From contig OY992836.1 in assembly GCA_963921425.1 (NCBI GenBank), positions 2,557,825-2,621,824 on the forward strand: a stretch of DNA of 64,000 nucleotides. The letters are read 5' to 3'. Source of the DNA: Dryas octopetala. Lineage: Eukaryota; Streptophyta; Magnoliopsida; Rosales; Rosaceae. Within the stretch, counting starts at the first letter, position 1, and each line of letters begins with the position of its first letter. The position numbers were made by a program, and so were the translations under genes. The notes beneath the pieces were generated by a model that had not been told where the DNA came from, did not search any database, and worked only from the letters and a program-made list of their open reading frames with translations. Below, one piece after another: positions 33,938-46,259 of this stretch.

Positions 33938-35800
33938 TGTTGATGTGTTTTCTTAGAACAAAATAAACAATTATCTCATTCTAAGTTTACTCGCAAGTGC
34001 ACGAATCGCATCAGTAGCAAAGCGTACAAGCACGAGGTCGATCCCACAGGGAATGGTTAATATACAACAAATCAGTGCAAATAATCACTAGAATAACTAA
34101 ATGGGGGGGTTTTGAAAGATGGAAACACACGCACACATCACCACACGCACACATCACCACACGCACACACACTTTATTCTATCTTGCAATGTTAATTTTC
34201 AGTTTCAAATCAGATAAGCATGCAATAACCATCCAAGGCTAATGACAGTTAATTTGAACACAACATATTAAAGTTTGACAGCTAAAAAGGTTTGGCTAGT
34301 TACTTTCTCGCCATTGTTCTCCTAATGCATAAACTAAGAGCTTCTTGGGCCTTCCTTAGCTAGTTAACCTACATGTTCCCTAGTTCAAGCTAAGGCAGCT
34401 GTTACCCATGCAGGAGTCATTAAGTTTTATGAGAACGTCAAACATGCACAACATATAAGCTTTGACTATTTCCTTATAGAGGTCGCCCAACCCCACTACC
34501 AAGAATAATCCCTTATTCCCTTGTTACTTGTGGTTTAGTGTCTTTGACTATTTCACAGCTAAACCTAACAGATAAACTAGATGCAATTACCCTAAGGTGG
34601 CCAGTCAAAGGATGCAAACAACTAGTGACGGGTTCTCTAATAGATAGTGGAAATTTAATATGCGCAAACATCAAACTAACAGACCAAGAGACGGATAAAC
34701 GATTTCGGCTGGAGGAGGAGAGAAAATAATGTTCTCTAAAAGTCTGAATGAGGGGATTTAAATAGGAGAAGCCTTCCTTGAGAGGCAAGGAAGAGCAAGT
34801 TGCGGCTGGCTAGGGTTTGCTCTCCTAGTGCCTTGCGGCTTCAGCTAGGGCTAGCTGATCAGGCCTTGGCGTGATGGGCTGCTCCCTTTTGGGCTTGAGT
34901 GGCTCACGCCTAGCCTAGCTAGGGTCCCTCCTTGGTGTTTGGGCTGGTAGTCTTGGGCTTTGGGCTTGCATGTTGGGCTTCCATGTTGGGCTTCAGTAGC
35001 TTGCACAAGATGGGCTAGGGTTTCACTCCATGGGCTTCCACCTTGGGCTTGTCACTTTGGGCTTGCGCATGGCCCCTTGTCTTGCTAGGGTTTGCATGGC
35101 ATGCATGCGCATGCATGGGCTGCCATCTTCCTCCTTGCGTGTGGCTTTTGGGCTGCTAGGGTTTGGGCCCATGCATGTGCATGCATGGCCCACTTGGTTC
35201 GGCATCCCTAGGGCCCATGGGCCCTCCACTTTTGACTTCCCATTTTGCCCCTCATTTCCATTTGAATTCAAATTCATTTCTTCCCTCCATTCATTTCCAT
35301 GGATTTCCACCACCTTCTGGAAGCTTCTGGAACCTTGAAAAACATTTCCTGGTGCAACTAGGATTTCTTGAGAATGAGAGATTCCTTATCCATTTCGACT
35401 TCTCGTAATGACCATATTGCCCCTGGGGTCTCCTAGTGTCACTAGGACTCCTTTCCCTAGTTGGGTTAGGTTTCCTAGTTCAACCAGGATTTCCTGTTTG
35501 AATCAGGATTTCACATTTCTTGCTCCGCAATGATGGTTCTAGACTTGATGTTTCCTAGTGTGACTAGGAATCCTCATTTGACTAGGATTTCTGCACTTTT
35601 CCTGGTTTGACCAGGATTTCACTCGTTTTCCTGGTTTGACCAGGAAATGTCCCAAAATGGCTCCATTTGCTTCTTTTTCTCATTTCTGCTTCATTTGACC
35701 TGAAAACACAAAAACAAGACAAGAAACACAAAATAGCGAGTTCTAACACTCTAGGTTAAGGAATTAGTATCATAAAGTGATGCAAAATGCACACTCATCA
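33938..35800 (-). repeat. Solo LTR B2 with an internal deletion
   Basis: Inserted in the interior of K. Low end TGTTGATGTG, high end ACTCATCA; 1863 bp rather than 2.5 kb because about 640 bp is missing at 34701-34705, where both sides share GATTT. No clean TSD is seen (AATTG on the left, CGGGT on the right), so it may have formed by recombination between different copies. Confidence 0.82.
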
Positions 35801-37140
35801 CGGGTTGATATGTGCACTCAAAAGTATATGTGAGAGGAAATATGTAACAAAAACAATTAGCTCACATATGTACATGAAATAAAGGCATATTTTTGAAAGA
35901 ATACTGATCTCATGAAAGGAATACAAATGCTTGAAATAGAATCAATAGCCATAGGCTCCCTTCTTAAATAGACTCCACATAAGTATAATACACACTCTTG
36001 AGATCAGCTAGGGCTTTAATAGGGTTATAATGAAGGCTTAGGCTAGGATAGGATACTGAAATGAAAAGGAAACACAAAGGGCTAATTTCATGGAATTGCA
36101 AGCATCACTAGAACATTCTGAGGTACACTTTGCTTCTTTGCACTTCATAGCTTAACTTGAGCTCTTTTTGCTCTTTTTTTTTTTTTTTTTTCCTTCTTTT
36201 TTTCTTCTTTTTGAAACCGTCCCATCTCTTTTCTTTGATTTCTTTCCTTTTTCTTTTCTTTGGGCACGGTATACAAACTTTTTTGACACATTTTTGTATA
36301 AGCTATGCATTTTCACTTCTTTTTCACCTCAATCAACATATAAACAACTTGCAATACCATAAAAAGGGTAAAACGGATGAAAGGGGTGGTACACCCCCAA
36401 ACTTAGGGTTTGGTATGGGGTAACAAAGAAAACGGCTTAACAGGCTCAAAATGGGTATCTAAGGATAAAACATGTAATGGGTAGGCTTTCAGGCTATGGG
36501 GTACACAAACAGGGCCTAAATTCATTTCTCAAGAGTTATGCAAATACGGCATGCTTTGTGTACACAAGAAAAGAGTTCTAGCTCATTGATTAGAGATTAT
36601 GCATATTCCAAGCAAATGACCAAATGAAAGACAATGAGATCAAAACAACGACTTATATGACAATGATAGAATTAGAGTGGCGCGCAACACTCAAGAATTG
36701 AAGACAGGGCTCAAAAGCTCACTTAGGTCATGCAAGTCTACTCTATTATGCATATAATCATTAGTAATGCTAATCACAACCTAAATTCATATCAACAAGG
36801 CCAAATGACATAGAATTGCAAGATATGTTATGAAACACTATTAGAATGAAAAGAACACCAAATATACACACAATACTAAAACATGCTCATAACAATCATG
36901 CACACTCAAATCAATTAGTTGTGATGCACCTAAAGCTTCGTCCTTGAGCCTCTCCAACCTAGCAACAAGTTCAAGGTTCATAAAATACACCTAATCAAGA
37001 GCTAACACACAATCAGTAGAAAGACTGCTCGTAATGGAATGGCATTTATTAAAAACAAAAAATTAATCAAAAATGAAATCTAACTAATATAACCTAATTC
37101 TAATGACTAATTAAACCAATTCATTGATATTAGACACCAT
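35801..37140 (-). other. Interior of K (no intact ORF)
   Basis: Corresponds to J interior with the protease ORF and hairpin cluster removed: at about 36922 sequence like 57136 of J joins sequence from the start of the ORF. An internal polypurine copy (36392-36406) and a T-rich run (36174-36215) remain. Confidence 0.75.
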
Positions 37141-37158
37141 TCCCCGGCAACGGCGCCA
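37141..37158 (-). other. Primer-binding site, tRNA-Asp, element K
   Basis: Minus strand TGGCGCCGTTGCCGGGGA, 6 nt from the 5' LTR. Confidence 0.92.
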
Positions 37159-37164
37159 AAAACT

Positions 37165-38794
37165 TGTTGATGTGTTTTCTTAGAACAAAATAAACAATTA
37201 TTTCATTCTAAGTTTACTCGCAAGTGCACGAATCGCATCAGTAGCAAAGCGTACAAGCACGAGGTCGATCCCACAGGGAATGGTTAATATACAACAAATC
37301 AGTGCAAATAATCACTAGAATAACTAAATGGGGGGGTTTTGAAAGATGGAAACACACGCACACATCACCACACGCACACACACTTTATTCTATCTTGCAT
37401 TGTTAATTTTCAGTTTCAAATCAGATAAGCATGCAATAACCATCCAAGGCTAATGACAGTTAATTTGAACACAACATATTAAAGTTTGACATCTAAAAAG
37501 GTTTGGCTAGTTACTTTCTCACCATTGTTCTCCTAATGCATAAACTAAGAGCTTCTTGGGCCTTCCTTAGCTAGTTAACCTACATGTTCCCTAGTTCAAG
37601 CTAGGGCAGCTGTTACCCATGCAGGAGTCATTAAGTTTTATGAGAACGTCAAACATGCACAACATATAAGCTTTGACTATTTCCTTATAGAGGTCGCCCA
37701 ACCCCACTACCTAGAATAATCCCTTATTCCCTTGTTACTTGTGGTTTAGTGTCTTTGACTATTTCACAGCTAAACCTAACAGATAAACTAGATGCAATTA
37801 CCCTAAGGTGGCCAGTCAAAGGATGCAAACAACTAGTGACGGGGGTTCTAATAGATAGTGGAATTTTAATATGCGCAAACATCAAACTAACAGACCAAGA
37901 GACGGATAAACGATTTGTTAAAGCATACGAATCCCTTAATCAACCTACAACTAACATGCAAGATAGAATAACTAACCTACATAATTAAATAAAATAAATA
38001 AAAACAAAATAGCAACAAATAAATAAAGTCCCAATTCATGCTTGCAAAAGGAAATCAGAAACGCGAATTAAACAAACTTAAGAACATAAACTAAACAACT
38101 AATTTAATGTGCATAAATTCAATGAAATCAGAAACATAAAGTAACTGAAACAACTAAACAATTAAATTAGATTACATCAATTAAATTGCATAAACTTAAA
38201 CAATTAACTAAAATCAGAACCAAAGCTATAAAAGAAATAAAAAGACAACTAAATAAAACCAGAAAATTAATTAAAGAAAATCAGTAGCACAATCCAACAA
38301 TAAGAATAGAAACTAGAAAGAAAAAAGAAAACAAAAATCAGAGGTGCAACAAATGGGGGCTACGGCAAGGAGAGAGGAAGAAGGAGGCACCTAGCACAAG
38401 CAATTGGCTCACGGCAAGGTGAGCTTGGGCTTGCGGCAGCAGGTGGTCCTTCCCTCTCACTTGTCATGCCACCCTCTCTCTAAACCTCTCTCTGAATTCG
38501 GCTCACCTTACAAGAAAATAAAAGTCTGAAACTAAAACCCTAAAACAGCAAAATAAAACTAAGAGGGAGAGAGAGAGTGATTTCGGCTGGAGGAGGAGAG
38601 AAAATAATGTTCTCTAAAAGTCTGAATGAGGGGGTTTAAATAGGAGAAGCCTTCCTTGAGAGGCAAGGAAGAGACTTGCGGCTGCATAGGGTTTTCCTTT
38701 TCCTAGTGCCTTGCGGCTTCAGCTAGGGTTAGCTGACTAGGGCCTTGCGGCATGGGCTTCCCCCTTTGGGCTTAAGTTGCTCACGCCTAGCCTA
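37165..38794 (-). repeat. 5' LTR of K, truncated
   Basis: Starts normally at 37165 (TGTTGATGTG) but stops at CCTA (38791-38794), where it jumps to sequence from about 250 bp earlier in a B-family LTR. Roughly the first 900 bp of the LTR (minus sense) is missing. Confidence 0.85.
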
Positions 38795-38836
38795 AAACAG
38801 AAAAATAAAACTAGGAGGGAGAGAGTGATTTCGGCT
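38795..38836 (-). repeat. 42-bp LTR scrap between K and H
   Basis: Matches the B-family LTR segment seen at 25256-25297 (aaacagaaaaataaaac ... gatttcggct). Both junctions are abrupt; the left one shares CCTA. Confidence 0.75.
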
Positions 38837-41341
38837 TGTTGATGTGTTTTCTTAGAACAAAATAAACAATTACCTCATTCTAAGTTTACTCGCAAGTGCA
38901 CGAATCGCATCAGTAGCAAAGCGTACAAGCACGAGGTCGATCCCACAGGGAATGGTTAATATACAACAAATCAGTGCAAATAATCACTAGAATAACTAAA
39001 TGGGGGGTTTTGAAAGATGGAAACACACGCACACATCACCACACGCACACACACTTTATTCTATCTTGCAATGTTAATTTTCAGTTTCAAATCAGATAAG
39101 CATGCAATAACCATCCAAGGCTAATGACAGTTAATTTGAACACAACATATTAAAGTTTGAGAGCTAAAAAGGTTTGGCTAGTTACTTTCTCGCCATTGTT
39201 CTCCTAATGCATAAACTAAGAGCTTCTTGGGCCTTCCTTAGCTAGTTAACCTACATGTTCCCTAGTTCAAGCTAGGGCAGCTGTTACCCATGCAGGAGTC
39301 ATTAAGTTTTATGAGAACGTCAAACATGCACAACATATAAGCTTTGACTATTTCCTTATAGAGGTCGCCCAACCCCACTACCAAGAATAATCCCTTATTC
39401 CCTTGTTACTTGTGGTTTAGTGTCTTTGACTATTTCACAGCTAAACCTAACAGATAAACTAGATGCAATTACCCTAAGGTGGCCAGTCAAAGGATGCAAA
39501 CAACTAGTGACGGGGGTTCTAATAGATAGTGGAAATTTAATATGCGCAAACATCAAACTAACAGACCAAGAGACGGATAAACGATTTGTTAAAGCATACG
39601 AATCCATTAATCGACCTACGACTAACATGCAAGATAGAATAACTAACCTACATAATTAAATAAAATAAATAAAAAAACAAAACAGCAACAAATAAATAAA
39701 GTCCCAATTCATGCTTGCAAAAGGAAATCAGAAACGCGAATTAAACAAACTTAAGAACATAAACTAAACAACTAATTTAAAGTGCATAATTTAAATGAAA
39801 TCAGAAACGTAAAATTAAAGAGATTAAAAGCATAAACAAATGGAACTCAGCAACATGAATTGAAAGCAATAAAGAGATAACTAAATAAAATCAGATTGCA
39901 AAGATTAAATAACAACTAACTAAAATCAGAACCAAAGCTATAAATTAAATAAATTCAGAAACCAATATCCAACATTAAATCTGAAACTAGAAGGAAAAAG
40001 AAAGCAAAAAAATCAGAGGTGCAACAAATGGGGGCTACGGCAAGGAGAAAGGAAGAAGGAGGCACCTAGCACAAGCAATTGGCTCACGGCAAGGTGAGCT
40101 TGGGCTTGCGGCAGCAGGTGGTCCTTCCCTCTCACTTGTCACGCCTCCCTCTCTCTAAACCTCTCTCTGAATTCGGCTCACCTTACAAGAAAATAAAAGT
40201 CTGAAACTAAAACCCTAAAACAGAAAAATAAAACTAGGAGGGGGAGAGGTTTCGGCTGGAGTAGGAGAAGAAAAAAGTGTTCTTTAAAAGTCTGAATGAG
40301 GGGGTTTAAATAGGAGAAGCCTTCCTTGAGAGGCAAGGAAGAGCAACTTGCGGCTGGCTAGGGTTTGCTTTCCTAGTTCCTTGCGGCATCAGCTAGGGCT
40401 GGCTGCACCTTCGGCTTGCGGCATGGGCTGCTCCCTTTGGGCTTAAGTGGCTCACGCCTAGCCTAGCTAGGGTCCCTCCTTGGCGCATGGGCTGGTAGTC
40501 TTGGGCTTTGGGCTTGCATGTTGGGCTTGCATGTTGGGCTTCCATGTTGGGCTTCAGTTGCTTGCACAAGATGGGCTAGGGTTTCACTCCATGGGCTTCC
40601 ATCATGGGCTTGTCACCTTGGGCTTGCGCATGGCCCCTTATTTTGCTAGGGTTTGCATGGCATGCATGCGCATGCATGGCTGCCATCTACCTCCTTGCGT
40701 GTGGCTTTTGGGCTGCTAGGGTTTGGGCCCATGCATGTGCATGCATGGCCCACTTGGTTCGGCATCCCTAGGGCCCATGGGCCCTCCACTTTTGACTTCC
40801 CATTTTGCCCCTCATTTCCATTTGAATTCAAATTCATTTCTTCCCTCCATTCATTTCCATGGATGTCCACCACCTTCTGGAAGCTTCTGGAACCTTGAAA
40901 AACATTTCCTGGTGCAACTAGGATTCCTTGAAAATGAGAGATTCCTTATCCATTTCGACTTCTCGTAATGACCATATTGCCCCTGGGGTCTCCTAGTGTC
41001 ACTAGGACTCCTTTCCCTAGTTGGGTTAGGTTTCCTAGTTCAACCAGGATTTCACATTTCTGGCTCCGCAATGATGGTTCTGGACTTGATGTTTCCTAGT
41101 GTGACTAGGAATCCTCATTTGACTAGGATTTCTGCACTTTTCCTGGTTTGACCAGGATTTCACTCGATTTCCTGGTTTGACCAGGAAATGTCCCAAAATG
41201 GCTCCATTTGCTTTTTTTTCTCATTTCTGCTTCATTTGACCTGAAAACACGAAAACAAGACAAGAAACACAAAATAGCGAGTTCTAACACTCTAGGTTAA
41301 GGAATTAGTATCATAAAGTGATGCAAAATGCACACTCATCA
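38837..41341 (-). repeat. 3' LTR of H
   Basis: 2505 bp; resembles the 3' LTR of K more than its own 5' LTR. Confidence 0.88.
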
Positions 41342-41356
41342 CACCCCCAAACTTAG
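41342..41356 (-). other. 3' polypurine tract of H
   Basis: Minus strand CTAAGTTTGGGGGTG; second copy at 42247-42261. Confidence 0.8.
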
Positions 41357-41541
41357 ATTTTGCTAGTCCTCGAGCAAATAAAAGAAAGAAAAGACTCAAG
41401 ACTGACTCTAACATCCCAACAACTGAATTCATGCGCACAACCATTAATCACATAAGAAAGCAAGGCATATAAGTCGTATTCTCCAAATTCTAATAACATT
41501 TCAAATAACATACCTCGCTCCTCTATTGTCATATAGGCCAT
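41353..41541 (-). CDS. Short ORF beside the polypurine tract, element H (doubtful)
   Basis: 62 codons from ATG 41541, nearly the same as 20083-20271 and 33637-33825. Unknown; see the finding on this ORF. Confidence 0.22.
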   Translation of the reverse strand: MAYMTIEERGMLFEMLLEFGEYDLYALLSYVINGCAHEFSCWDVRVSLESFLSFICSRTSKI

Positions 41542-42246
41542 CCTTGACACAAATCCAAGTTTTAGACAAACAGAACTAAATCAATACATACATAATAGAT
41601 TCAACTCCAATCCTCACTATGGCATACTCTCAATGATAAACACTCAAGAATTGGGTTGATATGTGCACTCAAAAGTATATGTGAGAGGAAATATGTAACA
41701 AAAACAATTAGCTCACATATGTACATGAAATAAAAGCACATTTTAGAAAGAATACTGATCTCATGAAAGGAATACAAATGCTTGAAATAGAATCAATAGC
41801 CATAGGCTCCCTTCTTAAATAGACTCCACATAAGTATAATACACACTCTTGAGATCAGCTAGGGCTTTAATAGGGTTATAATGAAGGCTTAGGCTAGGAT
41901 AAGGTATTGAAATGAAAAGGAAAACACAAAGGCTAATTTCATGGAATTGCAAGCATCACTAGAACATTCTGAGGTACACTTTGCTTCTTTGCACTTCATA
42001 GCCTACTTTGACTCTTTTTACTTTTTTTGTTTTTTTTGTTTTTTTTTGTTTTTTTTTGTTTTTTTTTGAAACCGTCCCATCTCTTTTCTTTGATTTCTTT
42101 TCTTTTTCTTTTCTTTGGGCACGGTATACATACTTTTCTGACACATTTTTGTACAAGCTATGCATTTTCACTTCTTTTTCACCTCAATCAACATATAAAC
42201 AACTTGCAACACCATAAAAGGGGTAAAACGGGTAAAAGGGGTGGTA

Positions 42247-42261
42247 CACCCCCAAACTTAG
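42247..42261 (-). other. Internal polypurine-tract copy, element H
   Basis: Minus strand CTAAGTTTGGGGGTG about 890 bp inside the 3' tract. Confidence 0.65.
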
Positions 42262-42780
42262 GGTTTGGTATGGGGTAACAAAGAAAACGGCTTAAAAGGC
42301 TCAAAATGGGTAACTAAGGATAAAACATGTAATGGGTAGGCTTTCAGGCTATAGGGTACACAAACAGGGCCTAAATTCATTTCTCAAGAGTTATGCAAAT
42401 ACGGCATGCTTTGTGTACACAAGAAAAGAGTTCTAGCTCATTGATTCAAGATTATGCATATTCCAAGCAAATGACCAAATGAAAGACAATGAGATCAAAA
42501 CAACGACTTATATGACAATGATAGAATCAGAGTGGCGCGCAACACTCAAGAATTGAAGAACAGGGCTCAAAAGCTCACTTAGGTCATGCAAGTCTACTCT
42601 ATTGTGCATATAATCATTAGTAATGCTAATCACAACCTAAATTCATATCAACAAGGCCAAATGACATAGAATTGCAAGATATGTTATGGAACACTATTAG
42701 AATGAAAAGAACACCAAATATACACACAATACTAAAACATGCTCATAACAATCATGCACACTCAAATCAATTAGTTGGGG

Positions 42781-42838
42781 ACTCAAAACGACCTGAAACA
42801 ACCAAAATGACTCAAAACGACCTGAAACAACCAAAATG
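42781..42838 (-). repeat. 29-bp direct tandem duplication
   Basis: Two exact 29-bp units (42781-42809, 42810-42838), single copy in J (about 57098-57126). It lies at the edge of a deletion that removed the end of the protease ORF and the hairpin cluster. Confidence 0.85.
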
Positions 42839-42840
42839 AC

Positions 42841-43754
42841 TCAAATCATTTCGGAAGTGAGACAATACACCTCTTGCTTGGTGTAGTGCCGAATCTTCAT
42901 GGTACTCTCCATTGCTTTGTACTCCATGTTAGAGGTGCACAAAAATGGTCTCCCAAGAATAATCGAAACGTCGCCCGGAAGTCTCGGCACATCTAGCACT
43001 ATGAAATCAGAGGGAATTAGTAATTTACGACATTTAACCAAAACATCCACAAGCATACCACGGGCTTTCTCGACTGAAGAGTTGGCGAAGCAAATGTTCA
43101 AATCAAACGGTTGCAAATCAGCCTCCACAAATCCAAGCCTCTCGAACACAACCAGCGGCATGACATTGATAGCTGAGCCATTGTCAATTAAGGCATTGGC
43201 GTCTCATACTCCCCTATGCTGCATGGTATGACCAACGAGCCCGGATCCCTCTTCTTGCTTGGAAAAGATGCAAAGAGATAACCACAAATCTCCCTAGGAA
43301 TGTTGTGACTATGCCCCTGCTTCTCAACCTTCTTCTCAATAGACTTCAACTCCCTCATGGTTGCTGGAAATTTGGTGATGTCGATGTCCGGAATCAGGGG
43401 AATCACACGTGTGTCATCTTTCTCTTCAATCTTTTCCAGATCCTCCTCTTCTTCACTATCCATGATCTCAATCTCCTCCTTAGTCTTGACCACTCTAACT
43501 CTCTTTCTTGGAGTAGTCCTCAAAATAGCATTTACATGCTCCTCATTCTTCGGGATGCAACACGGTTGTGTGAACAGCGAGGATGCTGAAAAGTGACTCA
43601 GGGGCTGCGGCATCATCTCGTTTGTCTCAGCCATATCGATGCTTTTAATCTCCTTACTACTTGAATCTGATGCACTAGGTTGAGGGCTGACTTGTAAAGT
43701 ACCTAACGCTTCGTGTTTGAGCCTCTCTAACCTTGCAACGACTTCAGGGTTCAT
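42841..43754 (-). pseudogene. Retropepsin-like protein of element H (frameshift, C-terminus lost)
   Basis: Homologue of the 354-residue J protein. From ATG 43754 the frame runs through the acidic region and PGSLVIPCSIGEYE, then one base is missing near 43188-43200, just before the active site. In the next frame DNGSAINVMPLVVFERLGF and IILGRPFLCTSNMEY continue, ending LTSEM-I and a stop at 42841. The C-terminal basic tail is lost by deletion. Compared with J, an internal segment around residues 63-75 is also missing. Not functional as it stands. Confidence 0.85.
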
Positions 43755-43913
43755 AGAACACACCTAATCAAGAGCAAACACACAATCAGTAGAAAGGATG
43801 CTTATAAAGGCATGGCATTTATTAAAAACTAAAAATTAATCAAAACTGAAATCTAACTAATATAACCTAATTCTAATGACTAATTAAACCAATTCATTGA
43901 TATTAGACACCAT

Positions 43914-43931
43914 TCCCCGGCAACGGCGCCA
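43914..43931 (-). other. Primer-binding site, tRNA-Asp, element H
   Basis: Minus strand TGGCGCCGTTGCCGGGGA, 6 nt from the 5' LTR. Confidence 0.92.
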
Positions 43932-43937
43932 AAAACT

Positions 43938-46259
43938 TGTTGAATTTTTTCTTAGAACAAAATAAGCAATTATCTCATTCCAAGTATACTCGCAAGTGCA
44001 CGAATCGCATCAGTAGCAAAGCGTACAAGCACGAGGTCGATCCCACAGGGAATGGTTAATACACAATAAATCAATGTAATTAATCACTAGAATAACTAAA
44101 TGGGGGGTTTTGGAAGATGGAAACACACGCACACATCACCACACGCACACACCCTTTATTCTATCTTGCAATGTTAAGTTTTCGGTTTTAAATCAGATAA
44201 GCATGCAATAACCATCCAAGGCTAATGACAGTTAATTTGAACACAACATATTAAAGTTTGACTGCTAAAAAGGTTTGGCTAGTTACTTTCTCGCAATTGT
44301 TCTCCTAATGCATAAACTAAGAGCTTCTTGGGCCTTCCTTAGCCAGTTAACCTACATGTTCCCTAGTTCAAGCTAAGGCAGCTGTTACCCATGCAGGAGT
44401 CATTAAGTTTTATGAGAACGTCAAACATGCACAACATATAAGCTTTGACTATTTCCTTATAGAGGTCGCCCAACCCCACTACCAAGAATAATCCCTTATT
44501 CCCTTGTTACTTGTGGTTTAGTGTCTTTGACTATTTCACAGCTAAACCTAACAAATAAACTAGATGCAATTACCCTAAGGTGGCCAGTCAAAGGATGCAA
44601 ACAACTAGTGACGAGTTCTAATAGATAGTGGAAATTTAATACGTGCAAACATCAAACTAATAGACCAAGAGACGGATAAACGATTTGTTAGAACATGCAA
44701 ATCTATTAATCGACCTACGACTAACATGCAAGATAGAATAACTAACCTACATAATTAAATGAAATAAAACAAAACAGAAACAATAAACAAAGTCCCAATT
44801 CATGCTTGCAAAAGAAATCAGAAACACAAAGTAAACAAACTTAAAAACATAAACTAAACAACTAAATTAAATTGCATAAACTAAATGAAATCAGAACCAT
44901 GCACTAAATAAAATCAGAATCATAAACTAATTAATTTCAGTAGCATAAACCAACGATAAAATAGAAAACTAGAAGGAAAAAGAAACAAAATCAGAGATGC
45001 AAACACTAGGGTGGCTGCGGCAAGGAGAGGGGAAGAAGGAGGCACCTAGCAAGCAGGAGGAACTCACGGCAAGGTGAGCTAGGGCTTGCGGCAGCAGGCT
45101 GGTCCTTCTCTCTCTCACTTGTCACGCCACCTTCTCTCTCTAGATCCCTCTGAATTCGGCTCTCTCTCAGTTTTTCTAACTTCTGAAAATAAAAACCTAA
45201 AACTTAAAATAAAACTAGCAGGAGGCAAGAGGCTCTAGGGTTCTGAAGTATATGATATATTTATAGAGGTGCAATCCTTGAGAGGCAAGGAGAAGGTAAC
45301 TTGCGGCAGCAGCCAGGGTTAGGGTGCATCAGGCCTTGCGGCATGGGCTGCTCTTTGGGCTTAAGTGATTCACGCCTAGCCTAGCTAGGGTTCCTTCCTT
45401 GCGCATGGGCTGCTGGTCTTGGGCTTTGGGCTTGCATGTTGGGCTTCAGTGGCTTGCACAAGATGGGCTAGGGTTTCACTCCATGGGCTTCCACCTTGGG
45501 CTTGCATGTTGGGCTTGCGCATGGGCTCCTTGGCTGCTAGGGTTTGCATGGCATGCATGCGCATGCATGGGCTGCCATCTTGCTCCTTACACATGAACTT
45601 TGGGCTGCTAGGGTTTGGGCCCATGCATATGCATGCATGGCCCATCTTGGTTCGGCATCCCTAGGGCCCATGGGCTCTTGAATTTTGACTTCCCATTTTG
45701 CCCCTCATTTCCATTTGAATTCAAATTCATTTCTTTCCTCCATTCATTTCCATGGATGTCTACCAACTTCTGGAAGCTTCTGGAACCTTGACTTTGACCA
45801 ACATTTCCTGGTGCAACTAGGATTCCTTGAAAATGAGACATTCCTTATCCATTTTGACTTCTCGTAATGACCATATTGCCCCTGGGGTCTCCTCGTGTCA
45901 TTAGGACTCCTTTCCCTAGTTGGGTTAGGTTTCCTAGTTCAACCAGGATTTCCTGTTCGAATCAGGATTTCTCATTTCTGGCTCCGCAATGATGGTTCTA
46001 GACTTGATGTTTCCTAGTGTGACTGGGAATCCTCATTCGACTAGGATTTCTGCATTTTTCCTGGTTTGATCAGGATTTCACTCGTTTTCCTGGTTTGACC
46101 AGGAAATGTCCCAAAATGGCTCCATTTGCTTCTTTTTCTCATTTCTGCTTCATTTGACCTGAAAACACAAAAACAAGACAAGAAACACAAAATATCGAGT
46201 TCTAACACTCTAGGTTAAGGAATTAGTATCATAAAGTGATGCAAAATGCACACTCATCA
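43938..46259 (-). repeat. 5' LTR of H
   Basis: 2322 bp; low end TGTTGAATTTTTTC differs from the TGTTGATGTG of the 3' LTR. The fragment 22791-23873 is its closest relative here. Confidence 0.88.

Larger units (their letters stand above)
23874..38794 (-). mobile_element. B-family non-autonomous element K with nested F and B2
   Basis: Minus strand: 5' LTR 38794-37165 (truncated), primer-binding site 37158-37141, interior 37140-33626 (interrupted by solo LTR B2), polypurine tract 33640-33626, 3' LTR 33625-23874 (interrupted by chromovirus F). Only the first codons of the protease ORF remain (near 36940-36990); the rest and the hairpin cluster are deleted. It cannot encode a protein and must have moved, if at all, with outside help. 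Confidence 0.87.
38837..46259 (-). mobile_element. Chimeric B-family element H with a broken protease ORF
   Basis: Minus strand: 5' LTR 46259-43938, primer-binding site 43931-43914, protease pseudogene 43754-42841, interior, polypurine tract 41356-41342, 3' LTR 41341-38837. The two LTRs belong to different subfamilies (2322 and 2505 bp, with different low ends), and the flanks differ (CGGCT on the left, CAAGG on the right), so this is not a simple insertion. Recombination between two B-family copies is the likely origin. Confidence 0.83.
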
